From: Aplectana chamaeleonis
Lineage: Eukaryota > Nematoda > Chromadorea > Rhabditida > Cosmocercidae
Length of the DNA stretch: 64,000 nucleotides
NCBI GenBank assembly: GCA_029168955.1
Contig: JAPDOI010000009.1
Coordinates: 1,364,001 to 1,428,000 of the forward strand
Reading direction: 5' to 3'
In this document: positions 24,011-36,847 of the stretch, one piece after another
Position numbering within the stretch: position 1 is the first letter of the stretch
Layout: each line of letters begins with the position of its first letter
The notes under the pieces: generated by a model
The model's database searches: none
Seen by the model: only the letters and a program-made list of their open reading frames with translations
What the model was told of the DNA's origin: nothing
Translations under genes and position numbers: made by a program

Positions 24011-25890
24011 CAGGGGTGTGCGTAATTACGGTTTACGATTTACGATTTTACGATTTACGGTGTTTTTTGGTCTCGTAATTACGGTTTACGATTTACGACA
24101 CTTTGGAGCGTAAATCGTAATTTTTCTAAAATAAAAATACATGCAATGGAAGTAAATCGCAAGATATCTTCAATTGACTTGCTCTGTTCCCACTTTGCAT
24201 ATACTAATGTATTTGGTCAGGAGATGGGATCAACCCAGTCGTGTGACTACAGCACGATCCCGTTATCAGTCTTTGATGTGATTCTATCATCATAACTCGG
24301 GACACACGGTCGGAGTTGCAGGCGCTGAATAAGAGATCTGTGTTGCGCGCCGCGCACGTCTCACTAGCTGCCGCCTACGACGCAATGCAGTCTAAAAGCA
24401 CTCTTCACAAGGAACTTCGTTTCCGCTTTTTTCATGAAGATCAAAAGTCCTGAATTGTATAACTAGATTAGCGTCAAAACATCGAGCTAGGCAGTCTAAT
24501 CGATATAAAATTTGCTTGATATAGTGCTCCTGGCCCCGTCTTTTGAGTAGATTACGCCTACTCGGAGTCCACAAAAAACAACTACAGGAGCGTTCTTTTT
24601 TTACCGCAAACGTTCGAAGCTCAAAAACGTTTCCTCCAGTTAATTTCTCTTCGTCCGCAGCAAACGGACCCTCAGAAAAGGCGTGAGCGCAAGTTCGAAT
24701 GCTCATCTTCGCCCTTTTTTCTGAAACATTTATCTCTCACAAATGCGAGCGTTTGATGGGGCACTTTGACTATATTTCTTAACTATGGGGACTAAACTAC
24801 ACAATACGGCAAAATTTAGAAAGCGTTTTTTATGCCTGCGTTGCCTTTACCAATCTACAGTATCGTCACCATGAAGCTACGATTCTGCAACTGATTTGGT
24901 GGATGTAGGAAAAAATAACTTGGGCTGGGCGACCGATACTGTGCTCTAGATAATATGGAGCTGCCACGGATCTGAATGTTAATTTCCCATCTCTATTGAA
25001 GGTTGGCGCAAGCCCGGTGTCATATTGTTCAACGTACGTGCACTGAGGTTGAGCCAACCTTCAGCAGGGAGCTCAAAGTACATATCAGTGCGATTCTTAC
25101 CCACTTGATTGGTTTGCGGTATCGTTAGCAAATGGGACGAGTTCTCAAATTCGGCTTTTGAGAATCGCTCAAATACAGTCATTTTGGCTCGTTTTACGCC
25201 TACAACGGCGTTAGCGTTTCGGGAGAGGCACTACTAGTATGATTGTGTCCCTGCTGCCCAGCAGATACGCGGACAGCTTAATTGGACATGCGGATTTCTC
25301 AAGATCTGGGAAGTAGTTGTGGAATGAGTGACAAGGGATAGCAAAGAAATGCGGGTAAGACGGTGCCATTAGGGATATGGTATACCTCTCGGTCGCGTCG
25401 CTCTGCACAGCGACAGCGACCGTCTGTCCCGGAGCTCTCGCCTTTTAGACCTATCGCATTAGCAGTGCGCTGAACAGCGGCAGCGACAGGCTTTGGCACA
25501 TTCGCAGTATGTCACCCCTCCGCGACACGTCGCTGCGGCTCACGCGCGATAACTCTTCTTACGACAACCGATGTAGCTGCTCCGATGCGGGTCCCGCCGC
25601 GATTTGTGCTAGATTACATACTTCTCACTGATGACAGCGACAAAGTATATCATATCCTTTGAACGTGGTTAGTTGTCAAATAATGAACGCAACCTAATAT
25701 GTACTTAGTACGTGAAACGCTGGACAGTAGGTAGTTTGTCTTGTTTCACCATAGTAATAATAATTTTAATGGTTATGGTTATTATTTGCTGTTTACGATT
25801 TACGATTTACGGTTTACGATTTACGGTGGTTTCGTCGTAATTCCGTTTTACGATTTACGAAATTTAAAACTTCATTTACGCACACCCCTG
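24011..25890. mobile_element. hAT-type element (1880 bp) with perfect 8-bp target duplication
   Basis: Termini CAGGGGTGTGCGTAA and TTACGCACACCCCTG are flanked by GCAGGCAC at 24003-24010 and 25891-25898. Subterminal arrays of ACGATTTACG lie at both ends (24030-24110 and 25795-25860). An 8-bp duplication and CAGGG termini are hallmarks of hAT elements. No transposase frame was recognised, so it is non-autonomous. MITE C is nested at 25372. Confidence 0.88.
25372..25657. mobile_element. MITE C, copy 1 (~286 bp)
   Basis: Ends GGGATATGGTATACC and GTATATCATATCC are inverted, with inner CTGCACAGCGACAGCGACCG and CCGCGACACGTCGCTGCG. Second copy at 61089-61384. Confidence 0.75.
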
Positions 25891-25974
25891 GCAGGCACCC
25901 GTCTATTGCCATCAATCACGCAGAAACATGTCCAACATATTTGTTGATCGCTCCCCATCAGTTAAAGCCAATCT

Positions 25975-28090
25975 GTAGGTGTGGATGTTATTTACCTTGA
26001 TTTCTCCAAGGCATTTGACAGAGTTTCTCATCGCAAATTAGTAAACAAGCTAGAAATAATGGGTATCCATCCGCGTACAGTGGCTTGGATTCGTGTTTTT
26101 CACACGGGTAGAACTTTCAGGGTCAGGCTTAATAGTACGTTCTCCTCTCCCTTTGCAGTCCTTAGTGGTGTTCCCCAGGGGGAAGTGCTTTTATCAATTC
26201 TCTTCAATATTTATACGTATGAACTTCCCTCGATTATATCCTTGAACAACGTCGGCTGTTCGGCATTCGCTGATGACTTGAAACTGTATAAACCTATTTT
26301 GACAATGGAGGATTCGGAGTGTTTGCAAAAAGCTCTCAATGATGTAGCCAAATGGTCAAATGAATGGAAATTGCCGCTTTCCAGCGAAAAGACTAAAGTG
26401 ATGAAGCTTGCTAAGAGGCGAGTTAGTGGCTTCTATACTATCGAAGGTTTGCAGTTGAGCGAGGTCAGCGAGATTAAAGGCAGCATACACGCTCGTAAGC
26501 ATAGTCGAGATAAGAGCATAGATAGGTCCGCACGGCCCGTACACTGTCGTCAACGACGTTTGAAGCGCTGAAAACTGTCCAGGATGACAGTATTTGACAA
26601 TGTTTGAGCAATCTTGCCTTCCACGCCCGTATTTTCACATCCTTTGAGTAACAGAATGAGAATCGATACTTGTGAAAACGTGTGATAATTGAGAGTGATA
26701 GCACTATCAAATGGGAGTGCACGAGAGAAATAGCTTGGTTAACTTGAGTATAACATGTTTTTGCACTGATAAAATCCTCCATTTCAAGAGGTCGGCCACA
26801 GTAGAGCGGCATTCTCGAATAGTGGACGAGAGTCATTAGGTATGTAGACATGTTATATTCAAGTAAACCAAGCTATTTCTCTCGTGCACTCCCATTTGAT
26901 AGTGCTATCACTCTCAATTATCACACGTTTTCACCAGTATCGATTCTCATTCTGTTACTCAAAGGGGTGTGAAAATACGGGCGTGGAAGGCAAGATTGCT
27001 CAAACATTGTCAAATATTGTCATCCTGGACAGTTTTCAGCGCTTCAAACGTCGTTGACGACGTAGTACTGGCCGTGCGGACCGATCTATGCTGTTATCTC
27101 AACTATGCTTACGAGCGTGTATGCTGCCTTTAAGGACCTTGGTTTTCTCATCAAGGATGATCTTAGTTTCGATGATCACTGCCTCCAGGTCGCGTCCACG
27201 GCTAATAGGATGATGCACAGCGCGTTTCGAGCACTATCAACTACTAATGCAAACGTGCTGACGGAGGTGTATAAAACGTACGTACGTCCACTAATGGAGT
27301 ATGGTACGGTAGTTTTTAATCCATACAAAAAAGGATCTATCGATGCGCTGGAGAAAGTCCAGAATACTTTTACACGTAGTGTTTTCTTCAGTACATCGTG
27401 GTTTCAGACTAATGGTAACGTGTGTCATGTCACCAGGAACGCTAAAATGGGCCTAACCACTCTAGAGCACAGGAGAAGAATGTTTGATATGATAATGATG
27501 TATAAGATCATTCATGGGAGTGCTGGTATCAAGGCTAGCCGGCTGTTCAACCTTAGACCATCAACCACTAGGGGAGCACCGGTGAAAATGGGCCTCGTTG
27601 GGGCCAGGCGGAATGGGGACAGGGTCTCTCTACACACCGAGGGAGGTGATGTCTGGCCTTTCGCGGCTCTATTTCCACTCAGGACCACTTCGCTTGCATG
27701 GAGTGGCGTCACGTGCCGAACTGCAAAAACTGGACAACTCCTCCCCAAGTGTGTAGAGAGCCCCTGTCCCGGCGGAATGTACGACAGCACTTCTTTGTCA
27801 ATAGGGCAGGGTCTGAATTCAATAAACTACTTCGGTCAGGTTTGATAGTGGGGAAACTCAGTGAATTCAAAAAGACACTTGAGTGTTATCTGTTGTCCCA
27901 GGAGTTATGTTTGTAAGATCTCTTTTCTTCGTGATGCCGGTGTATGCCTAATAGTCAGTTGATCCATTTGCTTTATTATTGCTGTTCGACTGATTTTAGT
28001 GCTTTTAGTCTCTTAATTTCCGTTTGGGTATTTATTTCTGTTGTTGTCTCTGACACGGTTCTACCGTGTAACAAATCAATCAATCTCGAC
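25975..28090 (+). pseudogene. CR1/Jockey-like LINE, reverse transcriptase and 3' end, split by a foldback element
   Basis: A 5'-truncated non-LTR retrotransposon. From 25981 the RT palm reads VIYLDFSKAFDRVSH, LSGVPQGEVL and the active site AFADDLKLY, then SSEKTKVMK. At 26474 it is interrupted by a TTAA-flanked foldback. It resumes at 27130 as DLGFLIKDDLSF with the thumb region (YKTYVRPLMEYGTVVFNPY, LEHRRRMFDMIMMYKI). A frame change near 27700 leads to SRRNVRQHFFVNR and the stop at 27914. The 3' tail ends CCGTGTAACAAATCAATCAATC-like (28066-28086), a short repeat tail typical of CR1-type elements. Not functional. Confidence 0.85.
26478..27129. mobile_element. 652-bp foldback element with TTAA duplication
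   Basis: TTAA at 26474-26477 and 27130-27133. The two arms of about 300 bp are near-perfect inverse copies, from AGGCAGCATACACGCTCGTA to TACGAGCGTGTATGCTGCCT. The centre near 26780-26830 is unique. Removing it joins the interrupted RT frame exactly. Confidence 0.93.
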
Positions 28091-28149
28091 ATTGAAGCCT
28101 ACAATAGTATAGATAACATTCAAAAGGGTGATCCGAGTAAGGCGGCGCT

Positions 28150-29270
28150 CTAATATGTGGACCGGTATGTCCGATAGGGCTCCAAACGTGGCACAGTAGG
28201 ATGTGAACCGGCGGACAACGCGCAGGCTCCTCGGATCGACAGGTTAACACAGAGGGAATGACGTCCTATTGACCTGCTATGGACAGCTAAGATTGCCTGA
28301 CGAAGAAATGGGGGTAAGAGAAGAAAATAAAAGTTCACCATAAACTTGAGGTGACACTACTAAACACAGCGATTAAGCGCAGCGGGTAGCACGTACGAGG
28401 AATCAGGAGAGAACCGACGGGCGAAAATTAGTCCTCCATCAGTTTGAGGGCGCGCAGTAGTTTTCGTTCATGAGATTTTCGCCTGATTAGGTCCCTAATT
28501 TCCATTCAGCAATGTGAGGGAAAAAGTCACGGCTGGCGTTCAGGGTGCCGTCGTTGGAAATCAATGTGATGACGAGGTCTCCTTTTAGCCAAGCCAAAAA
28601 CAAAGATTACATCAGATAAAAGGTGAATATGGGGAATGAATATGTGAATGGGCCATACCTCACAGTAACCAAGTCTAGTTGGCTAATCCAATCAGGACGC
28701 TGTCTGCATCTCAACCCCCAGAGAAAATGACTCCACACAATTCCGCTGAGGGCTAACGCGGAAATATTCATGATTTTCAGAGTTCCTTCTCAGAACAACT
28801 GTTTTTCTACGACAAAAGTACTCGTCGACAACGGTAACACTGAATAGAAGTGCAATAGCATTATATAAATGGGCTCGGGCTGGAGAACAAGAGTCGGACT
28901 CCCACTAGGAAACTCATGAATAATCCTGTGAGGCTACTCACAAGATGAATGATACATATCTTACGGAAATGGTGCAGCAGCTTTTTCCGACCCTCCGGTC
29001 CATTATTCGATTAGCAGCACACTCGCTGAATGGAAAAACGTAAGGTTCTGCCAGATTTTCGAGAATTTTGAAAGCTTAAACTGCACAGGAATATGACAAA
29101 AAAAAGGGGATAACATATTGGAAAGCTACCTATACTCTAATTTTTTCATGTTTTCGAGTGAGACTACAGTAAGATAACACGTTCAAAAGCGCGTTTCATA
29201 TGATGTCCACTTGGTTTCTAGGAGAAACCGGAGTCAGCATACAAGGCTGAGCAGGCCGTTGCGACCGCGG
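28150..29270. other. No recognised gene
   Basis: Only short frames with no family motif. I see no tandem array or clear foldback. Confidence 0.35.
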
Positions 29271-29278
29271 GTGTGGCT

Positions 29279-30397
29279 AACAAGGGAATCACATTAAGTT
29301 ATAGTGACCAATCCAAATGAAATGTACTTTTCTAGAACCATTTTTGCACGAAAAGTCCGAATATGCCCATCGCAGCTGCCTAAACCCACTCTGAAAAAAA
29401 ATTATAGGCATTTTTCCTATGATTTTCGTACTTAATGTGCCCTCCAAAAAGTGCATTATTTTTACGAAAATTCGGAAACGGACCTCATAATCGTGTTCAG
29501 CGCCCAAAACTACCCCACTAAGCAAAGTTTGGTTGAAGAAACATTTTCCAAACTTTGCGCAGAGCAACAGCGTTTTGGACTTGTACGGATTTTCGGTTGG
29601 GCGTTTATTTATACCACGGATTTTCGGTAGGGCGTTTATTCATACCAATTAGAGGGCTCTCGAAGCCTTTTAGAAAAATATTTCATATTTGATTAAAATT
29701 TCGCTCTGGGGGTTCATTTGGGGTGCTGATCACGAATCTGAGGTTCATTTATCGACTTTCCGCAGTTTTCGACTGTATTCGTTCACAGATTCCCATCGGA
29801 GGAGAATTTGATGGCAAATTGCGACTCTTGAAGATTTCCGGAGTGCTTCTATAGAATATGCTCAAGTTATTTTTCTGGGGGTTATTTGGAGTGCTGAACA
29901 CGAATCTGATGTCAGTTTATCGATTTTTGGCAGCTTACGGTAGATTACGGTGGGTATACGGTAGTTTGGTCAAAGTCTCAGATTTGTCTCAAAGCTTTTT
30001 AGTGGGGGTTATTTGGAGTGCTGAATACGAATTTTATGTCCATTTGTTGATTATCGGAATATTGAGGTAGGTTTTGCCTTCTAAATGGCATGCTACCTAC
30101 CGTAACCTACAGTAAACCTTAAAACTTGGGCGAGCAAACCCCAGATTCGTGTTCAGCACCCCAGATTACCCCCACATACGTTTTTAGCATAATTCGGATA
30201 AAAATTTAAAAACACCCTAAAAATTCCATGGGGTCTCGCCCTTACCTCGCCGCGAAGCCTTAAAACGCTCACAACTTTTTTCAGAGTGGGCCTAGGCAGC
30301 TGCGATGGGCATATTCGGACTTTCCGTCCGATAATGGTTCTGGAAAAGTACATTTCATTTGGAATGGTCACTATGACTTATTGTAGTTCCCTTGTAA
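29279..30397. mobile_element. Family A inverted-repeat element (~1.1 kb)
   Basis: Left end CAAGGGAATCACATTAAG with CCAATCCAAATGAAATG; right end CATTTCATTTGGAATGGTC then TGTAGTTCCCTTG. Inside are repeated blocks such as GTGCTGAACACGAATCTG, TACGGTGGGTATACGG and ACCTACCGTAACCTACAG. No transposase. Other copies or pieces are at 4330, 16380, 21826 and 36848. Confidence 0.72.
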
Positions 30398-30734
30398 GAA
30401 GCAGTTCGACTGGCACATGCGCCGCGCGCGACGAAAAAACACTGCGCGCGTCGTCGTTCGTAGGGCGCTTTAACCTGGGCTTCCCGAAAACACTAGTTGG
30501 CGCTCGATTAACGCGCCCCAAGGACGACGACGCGCGCAGCGAATCCCCGTCGCGTGTGCCAGCCGAACTGCACCATAGCCACACCTGCGGTGTGAGTTCG
30601 ATCAACATGCCGTTGGACCGGTGACCAGAAATTTACGACCCCCCTGGAATGAAAATCGTGGCTTATCGTCGGCTAAAGAATAAGGATTTCGAAATTCTTA
30701 ATTTTGTTACAGTAGACTTCAACATAGCAATATA

Positions 30735-30975
30735 CCCTCTGGCTCCAGGCCTGATTTAGTGTGTGCAATTGCGGACTTGCGTCGTGGGGGCGCGACGCAT
30801 CGCTTCCGTACGATCAAAGAACTAGGAAAACCCTTGAAAATGTAGAAAAACACGCATACGACCAGCTGATGAGGGGCGGGCGCGGAAGCTCGTACGAAAG
30901 CGATGCATCGCCCCCCCCCCCGACGCAAGTCCGCAACTGCACACACTAAATCAGGTCCGGAACCAGAGGATACCT
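30735..30975. mobile_element. MITE E (~240 bp)
   Basis: Left GGCCTGATTTAGTGTGTGCA and right TGCACACACTAAATCAGGTC are inverted. Inner CGGACTTGCGTCG and CGACGCAAGTCCG, and GCATCGCTTCCGTACG against CGTACGAAAGCGATGC, continue the pairing. Confidence 0.75.
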
Positions 30976-31223
30976 ACCTTCCTTACCGTTGCTTTCAGCC
31001 TCAGAAACTCATCTCCACTTATACTGTTCAGATTATCATAGGCGACGTACATACTACTCCTACCTTATTCTACCTTTCCCAGTGGTTAGGAAATAAACCC
31101 CAAATTCCCAAAAATTTTAAGAGGTTTCCCCCCAAAACTTCCGTTTTTGCCAAAAAATTTCCGAAAATTTTACCACCCTTGCGACCGGTCGCAACCCTGC
31201 CATCTGGAAGATAGGCTGTACAA

Positions 31224-31437
31224 CATGGCTGAGCAGGATTGCGACTTTGCGCAATGGAGGGTCGTGAAAATTTTGGAATATTTTTCCAGAGAAAAACGAA
31301 ATTTGGGGGAGGGGTCGTAAAAATTACCACAAATTCAGACTTTTCCAACTTTGTCATTTTCAAAAAGCTAAAAGAATTTTTCGTTCTGTGGGGATCGTGA
31401 AAAACCGAAAATTGGCGCAACGACTAGGTCAACCCTG
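31224..31437. mobile_element. hAT-G MITE, copy 1 (214 bp)
   Basis: Flanked by CTGTACAA at 31216-31223 and 31438-31445, a perfect 8-bp duplication. Ends CATGGCTGAGCAGG and GGTCAACCCTG. Interior has GGGTCGTGAAAATTTTGG and GGGAGGGGTCGTAA as in the copy at 51174. Confidence 0.8.
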
Positions 31438-31445
31438 CTGTACAA

Positions 31446-32435
31446 CCAATAGTTCGGAGAAAAACAGTGAGAAAATATTACCCAAATGTCACATAAATAT
31501 TTTTTTTCAAAATTAAATTAAATTTTTCCCACCACATTACAATTAATCAATAATTCACATCCACATCAATTCAAATTTTTCGCAGGAAAACTATTTTTAG
31601 AATAAGGAAATCATAGAAGGAATTCACGCACACCGCTCCGGCCGAATCGTCGACCGGATAATCGTGCATTCACACATGAAATGAGATTCACGGGGGCATT
31701 CTTCACGCCACAACTGATGAGGGCGCACAAAAAGATGCAATGCGTGGATTTCAAGCCTCCCTTTTTGAATACGGCGTTAAACGACCTGTCACCTTCCACA
31801 TAGTGAGTGATCCAGCTCAAGACCAGAGGGAGAGGGAGGAGAAAATATCTAGCCCTTTGAATGAGCAAAATTTACTCTACCCCCGAAGTCAAGCTAAGTG
31901 AAAAACAGAAATATGCGAAAAATTCCCGAAAACCCTAGTTTCGAAAAACACAAAGACTTGAGCTTAAGAAAATGTAATCAGTGCACAGGAAAGTCTTGCC
32001 GCACATAAAAATGAATTTTAGAAAAAAAAAAACTTGGCACACTGACACACTCCCAAACTCATTCGCATTGTCTATGTAGTGATCTTAAGACAGAAAAAGA
32101 AATAAATAGAAAAAACGGATATGCCACATACTCCACGCTCTGTATACAGAACAACTTAAGTTTTTAAACAGGTCAAAGAATCACTTTATAGGCACAGTAC
32201 AATCCTTATCGGTGTCCAGTTCCCGTACGCAGCTGCGGGAGCCGCTGTTGCGACGCGCGCGCCAGTCAAAATAGGACTACGGGTTATCGCGCTGGGACCA
32301 GGTGGGCATCGCACGATCACCTTCCAGTTGAGTGCTGCAGCAGCGGTTGTCCTGAACTACGGACCGGAATTTCTCTCCGACAGAGATAGTTCACCGTCAG
32401 ACATGAAATTTGTGATTTTCGTGTAATTGCTTAGT
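31446..32435. other. No recognised gene
   Basis: AT-rich around 31490-31590. No family motif, tandem array or obvious hairpin was recognised. Confidence 0.35.
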
Positions 32436-32439
32436 AGAC

Positions 32440-32860
32440 CCCTCCTGCATATCACGTGCCAGATGCGAGATCTCAACTCCTCCAAATAAGCGAAATATGA
32501 GCGACCACCACAGGCCCGGCCCCCTTAGTCACAACCACGGGCCACACCCCTTTTCCTGATTTTTTAACTGAACAACAGCTGGATGAATGAATTTATTTCA
32601 AACGCGTTTTCGATTTTCGTTTTCTTGCCGTCCTATCACCTCACCCTGATTCGCTTTCGCACATCGAGAGAAATACAGGTCTGGCACATTTCGTCCACCG
32701 GAAACTCGTCCTCAAAAAAATTGGCATTCCTAGGCAGCCATAACTCCGTTCTTAGGGGTTCTTGAGCGATTTCAGAAACACCGTTGTGATCAGCGTTTGA
32801 TTCTCTCTAAAATAAGCATAAAAACTGAAGGATTATTTCTGGGTGTTCTGTGCCTTTATA
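32440..32860 (-). repeat. Repeat family H, copy 3 (inverted)
   Basis: The reverse complement matches 3660-3960: GGCACGTG, the TTCGCTTATTTGGAGGAGTT block, GGCCTGTGGTGGTCGCT and GAGAGAAATACAGGTCTGG in opposite order. Non-coding. Confidence 0.5.
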
Positions 32861-33142
32861 AGCGGTGTTTAAAATGAAAACTGTCTTCAAGTTCTTACTC
32901 ACATACTCGTAGTCGTATTCCGCCAGACCGCTGCCGTATGACGGCCGAATGCGTTGCCCCGAAACGCCGGCCGTTTATCCCGACATATCACTCATCGGCG
33001 CTTTCTTGAGCGTCTGATGTTTCTCAGGAACACCCTCTGTTTCGCCCTAAATACCTTGCGTAGTGCCCCGAAATAAGCACAAACAAGACAGCGGTCTGGT
33101 AGAACACAACAACAAGTAAGCCCTGGTAAATCCCTAGTGACC

Positions 33143-33258
33143 TGTCGATTTCGATTATCACAAGCAGCGGAGCGGTGGGCCTCGGTGAAATATAGTTGGT
33201 GATAAGGAGTTTCCGGCGAGAAAGCCATTGCTCCGCGCTGTGATAATCGAAAACAGAA
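33143..33258. repeat. Hairpin of ~115 bp
   Basis: TTTCGATTATCACAAGCAGC on the left and GCGCTGTGATAATCGAAAAC on the right pair over about 30 bases. Inner GGAGCGGTGGGC and CCATTGCTCC continue with mismatches. Only one copy was seen. Confidence 0.5.
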
Positions 33259-33669
33259 GTTCACTTGAAATGAAACAGAGTCGGTGTGAGTTGGACGTCC
33301 GATTCCGAGCGAAACAGCAATGCCGACGACACAAAACTTGGATGGGGTACACTCGCCCCGGCCACTTCCTTATTAGTCACCTAGGATGTGGGCGGGGCGG
33401 GCATAGCGCATTCAAGTGCACCCTATAGGGCTATTTATGGCTCGTTTTTCGCCGTTTTTTTGACACTAGCTTTGCAATGGGCCTTGGACCTTCCAATGTT
33501 TGTTCATATCGTGAACACTGCCCTTAATCTGGACCTATTTTGTCAGAGAAGAAATATTTCTGGAAGTATGTTTCTTGAAAACAGCCAAATGAGGATCTCG
33601 ACTGGCACCTTTGGGCGTTTTTCTATAGCACCAGAGATTGAAAAGTGGAGCCATTTGGATAGGCAGTAA

Positions 33670-35565
33670 TGAATCACTCTCGGGTAATAGACTTCTCAGA
33701 GAAAAAACTCATTGAGAACAGGCCTCTGATCACAATGTGGTCTAATGTGGCACGGATTTCAAGCATACCATGGCTGTGGTAGTCACCAAGAAAACACACA
33801 TTGAAAAAACACAATTTTCGATACGGAGTAATAAGACTTTAATCGTAGGAGAAGAGGAAATGTTTGATAAATGAAATAAAATAGGCTGAGTTTGAAAATA
33901 ATTTAATGAAAATCAAAATGTGAAAAAAATTACATAGTCATAATAAAATCTAAACTCTTTTTTTTTCTTATTATGAACAGAAAGCTAGATAGACAGTAAA
34001 AATCCAACAAATCAACAGCTCAAACTCAGGAATAATTTTATAACTCTAGCACAATCGAAAATAGGAGAATTCTGGCCCAAACTAATATTATAATATCCAG
34101 TACTTGCACTGGAGCACTGAAAAACAACAGCAATGGAGGCAGCCGGCAGGCACTGGGAGTTAAACGGATCAGTGCAGAGGACCGATCCTATTTCACGGTA
34201 ATTTGGTTTACTTTCGGGCCAGAGCAGCTCAGTCGCTGTGGGTGGGTGGGCTCTGAAGAGATTTAGGCCAAAACTCATTTCAGGTGCCTGCCCTTCACCA
34301 ACAAAAACACTAAAATGGCTCGCCACAGACGGAAATCGTTCATTGCCGGGGCCTTAAGGGCTGCGAGAGAGCGGATTCGGTAAAATTTTCTTTTCACAAA
34401 ATTATAAAGACGTTGCTCCAATTTAAACATAGAACCTTCGAAACTTAATAATCTCCACTTTAGCCTTCATAAGGAAGAACAGTTGAAGCAGTATTTTTAC
34501 GTTTTACAAGTTGAATCAATAGAACTTTTATTTATTTATATATTTATTAAAATTTTATTTTTACATTTTTATATTCACTTATTATATTTTACTTATATTC
34601 AGATTTTTATTTATTCATCGATTTATTCATTTTAATTAGTTCATCCATTTTATTTATTTATATTTTACATAATTCTTTTGGACATGGATTCCATCCGTCT
34701 TCAAACAATTCATACCCTTAGTTACCCTGAGCTCTTCAGTGAGGAGGACAACTGGTACTAAAATTATATGTATTCCTAACAAATTAATCCTAAATTAATT
34801 AACCAAACATTATTATAATTTTGATTGTTGAGTTGATACACAAAAATAACGTAAGAAATAGAACGATTTCAGACTGTTTTTTAGCGATAAGGCACATAAA
34901 GGCATCAAGTTTGAGCTAACTTTGACGGTGTAGATGCAAAATGAAATGTTCAAAAAAGGTGGTGAGAATGAATAGGACAATGAAAAAAGAAATATACAGA
35001 AGACCACATAGAGGCTAATCAAAAAGAGCGCCAAATCGATGGCCCCTTGGCCAAATGGATTGCTGACAGGGAGGTCGACGGCCCGCCCAGGCACTTACTG
35101 ATCATTAATTATGACCTCCACAAGACCACCAATAACAAACAAAAATCGAACGTCTCACAGTTCAAAGCATATCACTCTGCCAAGAGAACAATAGTTAACT
35201 CCAAACTTTGTGAAGGCGCCTCAGTGGACCAAAGAGGTGTGTATTGAACGAGATATTGAGGTAATCGGGTTGGAACATGAAGGTGAGGCGTAAATACGTG
35301 CCAACTAGTGCATCATTGAGCACATGAAGAGGAAGAATGTGCGAAAAACATTTTAAACGGTGGGCGACCATATTCGAAAACATCGAAAACTTCCTTGCTA
35401 ATAATTCCCTAGAGTGCCTCAACTGAGCCTTCCACTTATTTTGAAAAAAAAACCGAATTTCAAACTTTAGGTAATGTAGATATCTCAACAGCAAATACAT
35501 TCAAAGGCCTCTTAAATTTCGTAATACCTCAAAGAATCTATAAATCAGTAAGACTTAGAAAACTG
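33670..35565. other. AT-rich stretch without recognised gene
   Basis: Strong A/T bias, especially 34500-34680 with repeated ATTTATTTATA-type text. The short frames on both strands carry no family motif. Confidence 0.4.
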
Positions 35566-35568
35566 AAA

Positions 35569-35793
35569 ACAAGTTACTCGCAACATAAAAGGCGGAAAAC
35601 AAGTTACTCGTAAAACATCTAACCCATGTAAATTACTTGCGACTTACCTCAGGCTGTTTAAGTTACATGTAACATATCGACGGGATGCCGCGTACAACGC
35701 ACCTCCGGTATATTACATGTAACTCATATAGCCCAAGATAAGTCACAAGTAACTTAAATTAGCCAAGATATGTATGCTGAAAGTAACTTGTTC
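35569..35793. mobile_element. Foldback element (~225 bp)
   Basis: CAAGTTACTCG on the left against AGTAACTTG on the right, with inner inverted TTACTTGCGACTTACC / GATAAGTCACAAGTAAC and AGTTACATGTAAC / TTACATGTAACT. Confidence 0.55.
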
Positions 35794-36847
35794 TGAACAG
35801 TTTTAGAGCCACTTAACAGAAGGCACCTTCAAGGGAAGTATATGACGCACTTCCAGGGTCAGGCTTAAGATAGACGTTGCACTCTGACGAAGGTTCACGT
35901 GAAACCTTTTTTTATATTTTATATATTTTATGAAGCGATTGTCTCCTATTACTGGGCACCGTACAAATATAAGGGGGCGATTGGCGCGCATACCCAGCCG
36001 ATTTTCTGATGTTTCCCCCACGATCCACTCAATAAATCCTTTTGCTTGTGTCAGAATAGATCCAGGGACATGCAGAGAAATTTTTTTTTAGAAACAGAAA
36101 ACAGAGAAAATCTCCAAAAACGGGCAGAAAACAGGAAAATTTCAAAAATCAATAAATAGTGTTAAGAGTACAGTATTTGGCATTATTACCGTATTAAAAT
36201 TTTTACACATTTTTTTCGTGTCAAGGGGTTCTTTCGCACAATATCCAGAGGTCAACAGTCGGTCTGAGGAAGATATGTTTCCGACTTCCGAGAAAGGCAG
36301 AATATAAGTGCAAAATGTCCCTTTAAACTCCTTTTTCCTGAGACAACAACACTATTTTACTTGATCAGAAGCTCAGTATGTGCAAAGAGTATATAGATTC
36401 CGTAAGAACAGACTTGCCTTCCCCTAGTGTACATATTTTAACGATAATTTTGAGATAATTGCTGTGTTGTACACTGTTCTACTCTTCAACGCCCTAGAGG
36501 AATGCGTGTACCGCGCGGGTGTTCAATGTGAGTATAAATGAGTTCACGCGCAGGTCGCTCCAACATGGCGGGTTCGCTCGTAACCCCATGAAAGTTTCAA
36601 CAACTATTCACATCGCCGCCCCATCATCGATTTCATTCTTACTTTTCATCGTATTCAAATTCTATATCATCCGGCGGTGGAATGAGTTGAAACACGCAGT
36701 TAGAATTCGCTTGAATGGCACAGTTGGGGCGAAACTTCACCACTCTCAACCAAAGCGGTGGCACTGGGGTATTCTCAGTTTCTGCCCACGTGCAGGAAGT
36801 AGTCATATTCAAACGCCAGGCCAGTGAGGTTACGAATAGAGGGCTCT

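Noticed and set aside
30378..30624. Overlapping frames rich in CGCGCG with an apparent protein of ~110 residues
   Set aside because: Both strands are open because of a GC-rich inverted sequence; no family motif.
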